The notes below the pieces were generated by a model. The model searched no databases. It had not been told where the DNA came from and worked only from the letters and a program-made list of their open reading frames with translations. From an uncultured Clostridia bacterium (lineage in GTDB: Bacteria > Bacillota > Clostridia > Christensenellales > CAG-314), in contig CAKRAM010000107.1 in NCBI GenBank assembly GCA_934294965.1, positions 1-12,258 on the forward strand: a stretch of DNA of 12,258 nucleotides, read 5' to 3'. Of the stretch, positions 1-8,900 are shown in pieces; within the stretch, counting starts at the first letter, position 1, and every line of letters starts with the position of its first letter. Position numbers and translations under genes: made by a program.

Positions 1-108
1 TGGTCCCTCCGTGTTGATACTTGTTTTGCTCGGTTTTGCCGAGCGTTTGTTTGTGAAATTGTTGCCCGTTTGTTCAGGCAATATACGTTCCTCGTTGTTA
101 ATTTTGTG
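1..108. other. intergenic region with two small hairpins
   Basis: No gene is supported here. The stretch lies downstream of the YwmB-like gene (minus strand). It holds a 6-bp hairpin, GCTCGG-TTTTG-CCGAGC, at 28-44. On the plus strand this is followed by a T-rich run (GTTTGTTTG), but on the minus strand by A-rich sequence, so it is not a good terminator for the minus-strand gene. A second 5-bp inverted repeat (TTGCC/GGCAA) lies at 62-81 and could be a weak terminator for the gene at 109-576, but it has no clean U-tract. Confidence 0.35.
5..10 (-). promoter_or_regulatory. possible ribosome binding site of the next gene, off the left edge
   Basis: On the minus strand the last bases of the window read CGGAGGGACCA. 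GGAGGG at 10-5 is a good Shine-Dalgarno core, and the start codon would lie 0 to 5 bases beyond the edge. The following gene is not in the window, so this is only a suggestion. Confidence 0.3.
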
Positions 109-576
109 CTAGAAGGCTTCCATTATCAGCGGACTGCCCAGTAGCACCGTTCTTCCCCTGACGGAAATTTGCAAGTTGACAAGGTTTCCGTCAGCGACCA
201 CTCCGCCGATCAAAAGCGGGCTGTATCCGCAAATAATCTTGCTGCCGCCGCATACCTGACTGCCGTATTGCTTAAAGCGCAAGCGAGAAAGCAACGCGGA
301 AAGCTGCCGTTCGTCCATATTTACGCAAGCCGACACGCCGTCGATTTGGCTGCACTTATTAAGTGCGTTTTGCAGTTCCGTTTTCGAGCCGACCTCCACA
401 ACGTAGCCGTAGCCGACGGAAATTGCATTGTCACACTCCGTTTGACGGCAAAACACGGTGTAGGTTGCCGATTGCAAACAGTGCGTATCCGACAAATTGC
501 GCGGCAAGCAAACAATCGCCCCGCACAAAAGCACTGCCGCACAAGCAAAAATTACAACGGCGGATAGTTTTTTCAT
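109..576 (-). CDS. YwmB-like membrane-anchored small protein, cysteine-rich
   Basis: 155-aa protein. The start is set at 576 rather than the in-frame ATG at 594, because GGAGGT (586-581) lies 4 bases before 576 and the 594 ATG has no ribosome binding site. Residues 7-25 form a hydrophobic segment, so the protein is probably exported and either anchored or cleaved. The C-terminal third (GYSPLL at 117-122, NLVNLQISVR at 131-140, LLGSPLI at 145-151) resembles the end of the YwmB family of Firmicutes ('TATA-box-binding-like' fold), where an N-V-Q-I-A strand is followed by an I-G-T/S-P-I strand. That family is of unknown biochemical role and is often near cell-wall or sporulation genes. Seven cysteines (33, 43, 48, 75, 84, 109, 116) follow the membrane segment, which suggests disulfides outside the membrane. 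It lies after the terminator of the large operon and is probably a separate unit. Family assignment is from memory of the motif pattern and could be wrong. Confidence 0.55.
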   Translation of the reverse strand: MKKLSAVVIFACAAVLLCGAIVCLPRNLSDTHCLQSATYTVFCRQTECDNAISVGYGYVVEVGSKTELQNALNKCSQIDGVSACVNMDERQLSALLSRLRFKQYGSQVCGGSKIICGYSPLLIGGVVADGNLVNLQISVRGRTVLLGSPLIMEAF

Positions 577-580
577 GTTG

Positions 581-586
581 ACCTCC
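581..586 (-). promoter_or_regulatory. ribosome binding site deciding the start at 576
   Basis: The minus strand reads AGCGGAGGTCAACATG. GGAGGT is 4 bases from the ATG at 576-574. This favours the shorter 155-aa product over the 161-aa reading that starts at 594. Confidence 0.75.
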
Positions 587-623
587 GCTAGCATTGTTGA
601 CGACTTTTGAGCGAAATATTCAC

Positions 624-630
624 ACCTCCT
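624..630 (-). promoter_or_regulatory. orphan Shine-Dalgarno-like AGGAGGT upstream of the YwmB-like gene
   Basis: The minus strand reads TTAGGAGGTGTGAATATT. This is a perfect anti-16S match, but no ATG, GTG or TTG lies at normal spacing. A GTG lies only 1 base after AGGAGG and opens an 11-codon frame (VNISLKSRQQC) that stops just before the real ribosome binding site. It may be a leader peptide, a ribosome standby site, or chance. Confidence 0.25.
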
Positions 631-690
631 AATTTTGATTAAAGTCGCCTACTACAAGTTGCCGAGTTTTTCGAGTTTTTACCACGCGAC

Positions 691-734
691 CGAACATAAA
701 ACAAAAGCCCCGAAAAGCTGAAATCTTTTCGGGG
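691..734 (-). terminator. intrinsic terminator of the four-gene operon
   Basis: On the minus strand a perfect 10-bp stem, CCCCGAAAAG / CTTTTCGGGG (734-725 with 717-708, 7-base loop), is followed by CTTTTGTTTTATG. Stem strength and the T-rich tail on the minus strand fit a rho-independent terminator. It lies about 220 bases after the stop codon of the 285-aa gene and separates the operon from the YwmB-like gene. Confidence 0.9.
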
Positions 735-950
735 TGAATGATATAAAATAATCGATTTGCAAGCGTTGTGCAGGAACGCTTTCAAGCAAACTTTACGACA
801 CCGCAAGCGAGCGCTCGTGGAAAAGGGCTGAAAAACCGCCTTTGGGGTAATTGGTGATGAGAAACGGAATACCTGTTCGTTTTCCGCTCAAAACTTGTTT
901 AGCAAAACAATTTGCGATTCGATTGCCGGTTTAGCCAACGACAATCTTGC
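735..950 (-). other. long 3' untranslated region of the operon
   Basis: About 215 bases lie between the stop of the 285-aa gene and the terminator. I see no credible coding frame. It holds the long hairpin at 756-790 and a perfect 10-bp palindrome CGAGCGCTCG at 808-817. The length is more than a terminator needs, so a stability element or a 3'-UTR-derived RNA is possible, but nothing here proves one. Confidence 0.4.
756..790 (-). repeat. hairpin in the operon 3' UTR
   Basis: A 7-bp perfect inverted repeat, AAGCGTT (761-767) with AACGCTT (775-781), is extended by TTTGC (756-760) pairing with GCAAA (786-790) across a 4-base bulge (782-785). It has no U-tract, so it is not a terminator. It could protect the 3' end of the operon mRNA. 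Confidence 0.55.
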
Positions 951-1808
951 TTACTTTGTAAGGCTTTCGCTATCAACTTGGAACACGACGGAAAAGTCCA
1001 GTGAAAACGTTTGCGATTGCAATGCCTGATATTGTTCTTGCGTTATGCCTAGATTTGCAAACGCCGCCATTTGCGACAGTTGTAAGTACGGAACCATTTT
1101 GAATTGCAACCATATGTCCACAACGTTTACCGCTTTGTTTTTGTTTTCGTCCTTCATAAGTTCGTCCAAACCGAACAAATCTATCGGATCGAACGGACTC
1201 AGTTCGCCAAAACCTCCGCCTGTGGTTGCCGTATCGCAAAAATACTTCCAATTGCCCACTTCTACCGTAGGTGTTTTGGTCACGTCGCAATCGGCATTTT
1301 TTACTATGCAGGCGCGCACCGCAAGCGTTGCGTACAAGTTGCTTTTGACTGCGTCCAATGCGTTTTGCTCGTTGAAGCGCACCGAAAGTCGGTTGGTGGA
1401 GTCGCCCTTGTTGACGACGGAAAGTTTTATCGTGTAGACCTGAGTTGGGACGACTTCCGTAAGATAATTTTGAATTTTTACACTTTCGGCAACTACACCC
1501 ACACCTTCGGCATGCGCCTCACGCTTGTCGAGGTAGTTGAAACTGCGCGTTTCCTTGTAGTACCCGTCGTGTTTTTCCGCTTCGGGATACGAAGGAGAAG
1601 CACCGTCGTCAAGCAAATCCGGAGAGCCGTTCCAATCGAAGTCGTTTGCCGTGTAGAAATACACTTCCGAGTTTATGCGGGCAAACTTAAATTCGGCGTC
1701 CGAGGCGTTATCCGAAATGGCAAACCAAGCAAAAACCGACGTTGCGCAAAATAGCAACGCCAAAGCAAAGTTTATTGCAGATAGCAAGATTTTGGTTTTG
1801 TTTTTCAT
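951..1808 (-). CDS. SipW-type secreted TasA/camelysin-like protein, 285 aa
   Basis: 285-aa exported protein, last gene of the operon. Residues 1-5 are basic, 8-27 hydrophobic, and FAWFAISDN (26-34) has the aromatic, small-residue junction seen after SipW-dependent signal peptides of TasA and camelysin. The mature part is predicted mostly beta. TQVYTIKLSVVNKGDSTN (122-139) resembles the TasA/camelysin strand pair in which a proline- or glycine-led strand is followed by an N-x-G turn. SLDFSVVFQVDSE at 269-281 is a plausible closing strand. Two or three cysteines (167, 174, 191) could form a disulfide. No C-terminal anchor or sorting motif. It is 53 bases after the 260-aa gene, with a weak AGGGT site 4 bases before the ATG, so it may be made at a lower level. 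In TasA-type systems such proteins polymerise into matrix fibres or act as accessory subunits; that role is inferred. It is too divergent for a firm family call. Confidence 0.75.
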   Translation of the reverse strand: MKNKTKILLSAINFALALLFCATSVFAWFAISDNASDAEFKFARINSEVYFYTANDFDWNGSPDLLDDGASPSYPEAEKHDGYYKETRSFNYLDKREAHAEGVGVVAESVKIQNYLTEVVPTQVYTIKLSVVNKGDSTNRLSVRFNEQNALDAVKSNLYATLAVRACIVKNADCDVTKTPTVEVGNWKYFCDTATTGGGFGELSPFDPIDLFGLDELMKDENKNKAVNVVDIWLQFKMVPYLQLSQMAAFANLGITQEQYQALQSQTFSLDFSVVFQVDSESLTK

Positions 1809-1828
1809 GTTTACCCTAGTTTGCCAAA

Positions 1829-1845
1829 GCGGATAATTTTTCCGC
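1829..1845 (-). repeat. small hairpin between the 260-aa and 285-aa genes
   Basis: The inverted repeat GCGGA / TCCGC with a 7-base loop lies just upstream of the weak AGGGT ribosome binding site of the 285-aa gene. With only five pairs and no U-tract it is not a terminator. An effect on translation or mRNA processing is possible but unproven. Confidence 0.3.
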
Positions 1846-1861
1846 CGATAATTGTTTTTTG

Positions 1862-2644
1862 TTAATCGGCAGGTGCAACGACAAAATCGTTGATGTGCGC
1901 CGATTTTTCGCTAAGCAAGTTGGAGTACGTTCCGCTTAATTCGGTATAGTTGGTCAAATCTATGCGGAAGCGTATTTTCACCGTGACGAAGCCGTTTTCG
2001 TCCATTTCCGCTTTGTTCCAAGTTCCGCTTGCCAAATCGAACGTTTGCGGAGCGTCCTTGTAGCCTTGAGCGTAGTCCACAATGTAGCCGATTTCCTTTT
2101 CAGCATTGTTGCCGACCGCCGAGTACACCTTGTAGACGCCCAATACGCTGTACTTTTGCGAAGGCGTGCTGTCCGTTGGACGCGTTAAAAACGTGTCACT
2201 GGTGTCCAATCCGCGCAAATAGATTTTGAATTTTTTGCCGATTTGATCTTCCGAACAGGTTATGCGGAAGGTCAGTTCGATGTCCTCGCCGGGATACAGA
2301 GAATCGTAGAAAAGCGGACTTTTTTTGCCGTCGACTTCCACAAATTGACCGTCTTTGCCTACTTGATAGTACTTGCCGTCGGTGTGGCGTTTGTAGTTGC
2401 CTTCCGCAACGGTGACGCCGTTCATAATTGCTTTTGACATGAATGCGTCGTCAAAGCGCATGTATTGATTTTTTGCGGTAAGCGTTATGCCGTTTGCCGT
2501 CGTCTGGTTGTTTTTGGCAAACCAAGCCTTGGTTTTTGGTAGCACCGCAACAAGCATAACGGTTATGGAAACAAGCAACAAAAGTCCGGATATTGCCGAG
2601 CGGACGGCTTTTTTGTCGGCAAACAGTTTTTTTAGAAAGTTCAT
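1862..2644 (-). CDS. SipW-type secreted TasA/camelysin-like protein, 260 aa
   Basis: 260-aa exported protein and the clearest TasA/camelysin-like member. Basic residues 5-15 precede a membrane segment (17-35), then the junction KTKAWFAKNNQTTANG (37-52), which matches the SipW-cognate pattern (A-W/Y-F followed by a T/A-rich, G-containing strand). The mature chain has LYPGEDIELTFRI (116-128), like the L-x-P-G-D strand of TasA, then DQIGKKF (133-139), a motif also found in the 1931-aa protein. VTVKIRFRIDL (220-230) is a further strand. It has one cysteine in the mature part and no C-terminal anchor. Translation is probably coupled to the gene before it: the start ATG overlaps that gene's TGA as ATGA (2644-2641), and its GGAGGTG site is inside the upstream coding end. 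By analogy with TasA it could be the major fibre subunit. This is inference from sequence pattern, not from a database match. Confidence 0.8.
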   Translation of the reverse strand: MNFLKKLFADKKAVRSAISGLLLLVSITVMLVAVLPKTKAWFAKNNQTTANGITLTAKNQYMRFDDAFMSKAIMNGVTVAEGNYKRHTDGKYYQVGKDGQFVEVDGKKSPLFYDSLYPGEDIELTFRITCSEDQIGKKFKIYLRGLDTSDTFLTRPTDSTPSQKYSVLGVYKVYSAVGNNAEKEIGYIVDYAQGYKDAPQTFDLASGTWNKAEMDENGFVTVKIRFRIDLTNYTELSGTYSNLLSEKSAHINDFVVAPAD

Positions 2645-5600
2645 GCCGTCACCTCCGCCGCCACTCTTACCACGTCGAACACGACTTTGATAACTACGTT
2701 GTAGTACGTGCTACCCGAACGCAACGTGAGATTGTATCTTGCGTAGAAGGACGTTGACGTATTTTCGTCGCCGTCGTAGCCAAACGTTATCGTTCCCGTT
2801 GCGGAGTACGTTCCCGTGCCGACCGTGTAGGAGGTGTTAAGCCCCAAGTCGGATTGAGTTATCCCCACAAATTGCTCGTAAGCCACGGTTATGCTTTGAC
2901 CTTCCACAAGTTTCTTTTGATACTCGATTGCCTGCAAGGTTTTGAAGTCGTTGATATCCGACGTTTGAGAGAACACCAACGCCGCGCCGTCACCTTTGCG
3001 GTCGTACACGGTTACGCCTGCCGAGGTCAATTCGCTGAAATATTCCATGTTGACCAATCCGAGCGAGCCGTAGAACACGCCGTCGACCGTGGAAGAATCC
3101 AAGTTGTTGTAGACGTATGCCTTGTTAAGCGACGGAATATCGGTCAGGAATTTGAAGGAGTAGATTTTGTTGCGGTTTGTCGTTACACCGCTTTCGTTGC
3201 CTAGGTTAAGCTCCGTAAGGTTTTTGATTTTAGACAAATTTGCCAAAACGGCGTCTTCCGGAGATGTTGACGAACTGCCGCCTCCAAGGTTGCAATTGGT
3301 CAGTATCAGCGTTTCCACCGAAGACATACTGCAAACGTAGCCGATGTTGGTTGCGTAGGAAGAGGCAAGATTCATGCCGCTAAGGTTCACGTAAGTTGCG
3401 CCGGTTACGTACTGCAAGCCGTTCAAATCGGTTGCTTTTGCCAAATACGTCAGTCCGTTGCCCATTGTGACGTCCACGTTTTTGTTTTGTTTGAGCCAAT
3501 CGGTAAGCACCACCGATTGGGGCGAATATGCGGCAGTGGCAGTTTCGTTACTGAACGTATAGTACATCCATTTGTACATATTTTCGTCGGAAACGGAATT
3601 TTGGTATGTGCCGCCGAAAATCAAAATGCCCGGCAAAGTGAACGAAGTGCCTATGGGCAGTTCGTCTTGGTTGTCGTAGCGTTGGAAGTTGTTGTTTGCA
3701 ACGTTGCGATAGTTGTAGACAAATTCAAACTCTTGGTTTTGCGCGATAAGAGCGTCCGCACCGCTTGTTTTTACGGTAAACACCCACTTGCTGTCGCCGT
3801 ATGCCAAAATCTTTTTGATTGCGGCAAGTTTTGTGGAACCGACCGTATCCAAATGAGCGTTAAGCGCGTTTACGTAGTTTGCGTAGGTATGATATTCGCC
3901 GGTTGTGGGCGTAAGCGGATGTGCTGTGCCGTTGTAATACAAACTTACCGATATACCCTTAAGTGCGTTCCAAGTGTAAACGGTTTCGCCCGTGTCGTTT
4001 TGAGAAACGGAAATCATATCGTAACAAACAACGAAGTCCGACGAGCCGTCGCCCGAAGCAAATGGCATTTCGAACGTTTTTGTGGTGTAACAGGACGTTG
4101 TGGTGAAGAACATGCGGTCGTACTCGTTATAATAAGGCAAAAACTTGTTCACGTTGCCGCTTTGTTCGCCGTCGCAACGCACGGGGATTTGAATTTCCAC
4201 CGTTTCGACGGTGCCGTCGAAGTAGAATTTGCAGTTAAGTTGTACGGTTTGAACGAAGTTCAGCGGATTTTTGCTTTCCGCCACGTGCAGTTCGCCGTCC
4301 ACAGCGTTCCTGTCCAGCGGAGAAGCACAGCCTTTAAGCTCGTACAAGGAGTTTGTGTCGTTGATTATGGAGTACTCTATTTTGGTTATAGAGGTGTGTG
4401 CGTTGCCTGTGGCAGGCGTGTACAGTTTTTGGAATTGGAAGGTGGGAATCGGTTCGTTTTCGCTGTTGGTACGCCCCAAAACGATACTTCCGCCGTAGTT
4501 TTGAATGATAAAGTCCTGCGCGTAGGAGGCTTGTGTGCGGATAAGTCCCGCATCGCTTGCCAAAACGTTAAATTTTAGCGTTTCCGTGCCGTTTACCTTT
4601 ACGGCAAGATATTGCACGGCAGACGTCGGCTCGATTAGGCAAACGCTGTCCGAAACGGACGACACCACGTTTGCAACTTCATTGGTCAACGTTTCGTTTT
4701 CGTACGCGGCATAGGAAAGAGTTACAAACGTACTGCCTGCGGCAATGCGTGTGGGCAATTGCAACGAACGAGCGAACACGTACTTGTTTTCGGTTTGACT
4801 GAAGAACTTTGCCATTGCTCCGTATGCCGCCGTTTTGCCGTACAGCAAAATTTGATCGGCGGATTGATCGCTTGCAACGTGTACGCACAAGGTCGTTTGA
4901 CCTATGGTTACGCCGTTTTTTTGCACGGTTACGGTGAGGTTTGCCGTTTTAATTTGGCTAGCAACGGGAGAGATTTTTCCGCCGTCGGTCAAAACCGAAC
5001 CATCCGACGAAGAATAACTTACCGTAACGCCGTCCATAGCGTAAATGTGAGTTGGCAAATCCAAATCCTTGAAGGCAAACACGCAAGGATGTTCTTCCGC
5101 AGCGCCGCCTGCAAAGCAGTTTTTGGAGTACAACAGTTCTTCCGCCGAAAATGCCGTGTCGGTTTTTGCGGACAAGTCGTCATACGAAGGAGTTTGCACA
5201 AAACCGTCGGTTACGTTTGCCAACTTGTTGGTTACAACCTGCAAAGCGCAAAACGCGATTGCCGAATAGGAATTTGACAAATCTACGCAGCAATCGGCAA
5301 CGTCAAGTGCTGTGTTTGCACGATTGACAAACGTTACGCCGTCGGTTGCCGCCGATGCGTTGGGCGTTATAAAGTAGATTTTTCCGCTGCTTGCCGTTTT
5401 GCCCTCGGCAGGTTCGTTGTCCGTGACGATTGTGCCGTTATACACGCGCACCGTGCCGTGATACCCGTGGACGAATGCCAAATTGTGTCCGTTTAGGTAC
5501 AACGTTTTGCCGTTTAGATTCAAATGCGCGTCGGCAGTGACGGTCAGGTTGTTTTGCAGCGTTACGTCATTTGTTAGCGTAATAACCGTGCGGTCGGACT

Positions 5601-5841
5601 TTTGAGAAACGGGGTTGCCGTCGTTGAAAATCCCCTTGCCACCGTTGCCCACCGAAGCGGCAAACAACTCGTCGTACGAGCCGACGTTCACAACGGTTTT
5701 TTGACCGTCGTCGATTTTACCCAAAAGATTTTTTACAAAATCGGAGGTGAAAAACGCGTATGCCACAGCGCAAAAGCCTGCGGACAGCACTACAATAAGC
5801 ACTATCGCAACAACTTTTAGCGAAATTTTGTTTGCTTTCAT
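2641..5841 (-). CDS. large secreted modular surface protein with beta-helix, Ig-like and leucine-rich repeat modules
   Basis: 1066-aa exported protein, second gene of the operon. Hydrophobic residues 8-29 end in AYAFFTSDF (27-35), a SipW-type junction. Modules seen: a beta-helix-like stretch (about 84-140; NLNGKTLYLNG with regularly spaced V/L strands); two atypical Ig-like domains, each opening with L-P-T-x-I (262-266 and 362-366, exactly 100 residues apart), the first with SYSSSDGS; a long beta region of unknown type (430-790); leucine-rich repeats (about 798-912; VNLSGMNL, ETLILTNCNL, LTELNLGN); and a C-terminal beta domain (about 970-1060). More than ten cysteines lie outside the signal. 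There is no LPXTG motif or terminal membrane segment. The start follows GGAGGT (5857-5852) with a long 10-base spacing. The module order echoes the 1931-aa protein, so the two are likely distant paralogues. The likely role is surface or matrix binding; the ligand is unknown. Confidence 0.8.
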   Translation of the reverse strand: MKANKISLKVVAIVLIVVLSAGFCAVAYAFFTSDFVKNLLGKIDDGQKTVVNVGSYDELFAASVGNGGKGIFNDGNPVSQKSDRTVITLTNDVTLQNNLTVTADAHLNLNGKTLYLNGHNLAFVHGYHGTVRVYNGTIVTDNEPAEGKTASSGKIYFITPNASAATDGVTFVNRANTALDVADCCVDLSNSYSAIAFCALQVVTNKLANVTDGFVQTPSYDDLSAKTDTAFSAEELLYSKNCFAGGAAEEHPCVFAFKDLDLPTHIYAMDGVTVSYSSSDGSVLTDGGKISPVASQIKTANLTVTVQKNGVTIGQTTLCVHVASDQSADQILLYGKTAAYGAMAKFFSQTENKYVFARSLQLPTRIAAGSTFVTLSYAAYENETLTNEVANVVSSVSDSVCLIEPTSAVQYLAVKVNGTETLKFNVLASDAGLIRTQASYAQDFIIQNYGGSIVLGRTNSENEPIPTFQFQKLYTPATGNAHTSITKIEYSIINDTNSLYELKGCASPLDRNAVDGELHVAESKNPLNFVQTVQLNCKFYFDGTVETVEIQIPVRCDGEQSGNVNKFLPYYNEYDRMFFTTTSCYTTKTFEMPFASGDGSSDFVVCYDMISVSQNDTGETVYTWNALKGISVSLYYNGTAHPLTPTTGEYHTYANYVNALNAHLDTVGSTKLAAIKKILAYGDSKWVFTVKTSGADALIAQNQEFEFVYNYRNVANNNFQRYDNQDELPIGTSFTLPGILIFGGTYQNSVSDENMYKWMYYTFSNETATAAYSPQSVVLTDWLKQNKNVDVTMGNGLTYLAKATDLNGLQYVTGATYVNLSGMNLASSYATNIGYVCSMSSVETLILTNCNLGGGSSSTSPEDAVLANLSKIKNLTELNLGNESGVTTNRNKIYSFKFLTDIPSLNKAYVYNNLDSSTVDGVFYGSLGLVNMEYFSELTSAGVTVYDRKGDGAALVFSQTSDINDFKTLQAIEYQKKLVEGQSITVAYEQFVGITQSDLGLNTSYTVGTGTYSATGTITFGYDGDENTSTSFYARYNLTLRSGSTYYNVVIKVVFDVVRVAAEVTA

Positions 5842-5893
5842 ATGCGGTTTTACCTCCTGTTAGTTTTGTTTGGTTTTGCCTACCTAAACGCAA

Positions 5894-5905
5894 GCAAAAT
5901 TTTGC
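5894..5905. repeat. 12-bp perfect palindrome in the 1931-aa / 1066-aa gene gap
   Basis: GCAAAATTTTGC, just after the stop of the 1931-aa gene. It is AT-rich and lacks a U-tract on either side, so it is not a terminator. The 68-base gap has no promoter I can defend, which supports co-transcription of the two large genes. Confidence 0.4.
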
Positions 5906-5909
5906 CGAA

Positions 5910-8900
5910 TTACGCCGAAACGGTTACGTAGAACGGGCGTTCGTAGATCGTATACGTGCCGGCGTTAAGTTCCTTTATGCGAGCGACCACTTCCACGTCT
6001 TCCGAACCGCCTGTGCCGCCATAGAAACTGTACACAGTGTTACCCACGTATCTTACGTTGGTAAATTTGGAAATTCCGCCAATAGACAAGTTTTGCCCCT
6101 CTATGCGGTCCACGCTGAACGAGCCGTTGCCGTAATAATCGACGGTTAACTCTATGTTTCCCAAGCCGCCCATAGATTTGAAGTAGTACACCATGGTGTC
6201 CGGGTTGTACACCAACTCGAAAAATCCGTGTGCGTAGAACGAACCTTTGTCGCCCGTGTAGTAGATGATAGAACCCTCTTTAAGCGCACTGCTTGCCCCG
6301 GAAAGCGCGTTTACCAACTCGGAGAACAAGTTCTCCTTAGACGTTATCGGCTTGTACTCTTGTTTGTTTTGGCTTGCCAAAGCGTCGTGCTCAAAGTAGA
6401 ACGTGTTAAGTTCGTCGTCAAACAACAATCTGTACACCGAATATTGTTCGTACTTTACACCGTCGACGATGCGCGTTGCTCCGCTGTAGCAATAGTAGTT
6501 GCCGTAGTAGTTGCCGAACAGTGCGTCGTCCTTGTGCAAGTTTGCCTTGGCAAGAATGTCTTTTAGGTTTCTCGTCGATGCCGTGTCGTGAATGTCGTAG
6601 TCTGTAAGCGAATATTTGGAAACTGTCGTTTCTGCCTCGGAAGAGGCAGTCAGTTTGTAGCCTTGACCACTTGTAAATGTGCGACCGCTTACTAACGTGC
6701 CGCCCTCGTAGTAATCTTTTCTGCCGGTTACGCCTGTATACTTGTACAACGCCTTGTACAAAATTTCATCGTTTGCGGCAATACTGATTTTTTGCACTGC
6801 CTGTTCGCAATCGGCTTTTGTGCCGATATTTGCGGCGTACGTCCACAATTCCGATTCGGTCTTTGTCACGCCGCCTTGAATCACTTCCGATACGAAAGCG
6901 GAGTTGCTTTGATAGTTGTTTTCGGCGTAGTTTTCGATTTTAGACTTTAAGCTGTCCAAATCCGTGTAGTTGAAAGGTTGTCCGTCCAATGTTACCGAGT
7001 AGTTGCTTACCGTGTACGGCATATGACCGTTTTCGCGGTAGGTGAATGTGTTAGTTGAAGTTCCATAGTAGAAAGAATCATGGTTCGCAAAGTTTACGGT
7101 GCTTGGATTTCCATTCGTAGTCGATCTTGTTCCTCTATACACTTGGTACAATTTTGCTTCCGTGTCCTCCGGTTGATAGAAGTACATCTTGTACCGACGA
7201 GTTTCGGTTACCGAAAACTCGAAATATCCCAACCTGTCGAAACGCGAATACGACGCTTTTACTACCGACGAATTTACAGAATACGTTTTTTCCGTTTGTA
7301 AATTGCTGCCCACGTAGCAACGATACGTTGTAACAAAGTTGTGTTCCGCCGTAACTTCGTATAGTGCCGCAGTATACAGCCAACCTTTAGGGTTAGTGAA
7401 GTCTATATAGCTATTGGACTGTTTGCCTAGATCTTTGATGTCATCGTCAGATTTTACGTTCCAATTGTTTTTAATTCCTTCTATCGTGAATCCGTCTTCA
7501 GATACGGCAGGTTCACTGCCAACCGCATCGCCTTGCGCCACGGTGGACACTTGTTTGGTTCCGCCAACGCCGCTAAAATCGACGGTATCGGGAACGGCGG
7601 TTACCGCTTGGTCGAACGTGCCGACTTCGATAAACTCGACTGAATGACCTGTAGTGCCGTTAAGTTTGTACGCAATGCGGTACACTTTGCCTGCTTGCAA
7701 TCCGTATTCCGCAACCGACTCCGTACAAGCGTAGAAGTTGGAAAGCAAAGCGTTCATTTGGTCTACGGACGTTACGGTGGAAAAGTCGTCAACACCGACG
7801 TCGTCCACCAAGTAGGCGGGGTTGCCTTTGTTTACGTACCATTGGACGGTTTTATTTCCTTTGCCGGAGTTGAGTTTTGTTGCCAAAGCCAAATACGGAC
7901 TGTTGACTTTTGTCAATTCCGCAAGGAAACGCAATTCGTCCGAGGTGGTTGTTTGAACGGGGGTATACTCGTCGCGGAGGAAGTATTCATTGCTGCACCA
8001 CAACTTCGCCGACTTGTTGTTTGCCGCAATGTTATCCAAAACGTAGTTGCGGTATTTGTCCCTTACGCCGACTTTATGCACGTCCAAGTAGTCGAGTTTT
8101 TTGATATCCACGTTGAGAATATCGCCTATGCTGGTTATACCGGAGTTATAGGAAAAATCCAACTGCGTTACCGCCGACAGGCGGGAAACGTTTGTCAAAT
8201 CCAACGTGGCGTTGCCGTTTGCACAAGCGCGCATGCCCACGGCGTCGAACTTGACGCCTGTGCGGTCGGCATCCAATTTTGTGATACGGTTAAAAAATCC
8301 GTTCACCGAGCCGCTTGTTACGAATGCCGACGTTACGACGTCATTGCCGCTAACTTCGCCGTGGACTTTTATTTCCGTCAGGTTGGAAAAGTACGCCACA
8401 GCCGTTGTGGAATAGTCCAGCACGGACACTTGCGGAGCGCCCGTTTCGGGAATACCATCGTCCGCCAAATATACGGTAAAATCGACCTCGGTTTGGCGCA
8501 ATTTGTTGTAGACCGCGTTTACCAGTTTGCCTGCGCCGTCCTCGTGAAGGAACGTGGGTTGAACGCAAGCCGCCAAAAATGCCGTTGCAAAGTTTCTTCC
8601 TAATTGGTAGTTGTTGATCCTGCTCAATGCAAACCAAAACGCCATTATTACCTGCGCTTCGGCATCGGAAATGTATTCCGTAAAGTCTTCCGAATAGTCG
8701 GTGGAACTGTTGTACTTGCTATCCTGCCAATAACTTACCGTATCAACCGTCCAAGTGGAAGGATTTGAGTCCCAATTTAACGAAGTTGACGTGCCGCCCA
8801 TTATGACGTTTACTCCGCCAATCGTACTCATGTTGGGTGCGCAGCCCTTGCCGACGCCTGCGGACGTGTTGTCGAAATCCTTTTCGTTTAGCGCCCATTG

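Noticed and set aside
28..44. Hairpin GCTCGG/CCGAGC as terminator of the YwmB-like gene
   Set aside because: On the minus strand it is followed by A-rich, not U-rich, sequence. It could only act on a plus-strand transcript, and none is supported here.
109..594. Start of the YwmB-like gene at the ATG at 594
   Set aside because: No Shine-Dalgarno at proper spacing; GGAGGT lies 4 bases before the ATG at 576, which also begins a normal MKKL signal.
663..680. Tandem CGAGTTTTT x2 as a regulatory site or terminator
   Set aside because: Only two short copies, no hairpin and no promoter I can place beside it. Probably chance.
3487..4578. 363-codon plus-strand open frame inside the 1066-aa gene
   Set aside because: Shadow of the minus-strand gene: no ribosome binding site, Val/Cys/Arg-rich translation without motifs, and complete overlap with a gene that has clear modules. 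The same holds for the 319-codon frame at 7644-8603 and the 262-codon frame at 9195-9983.
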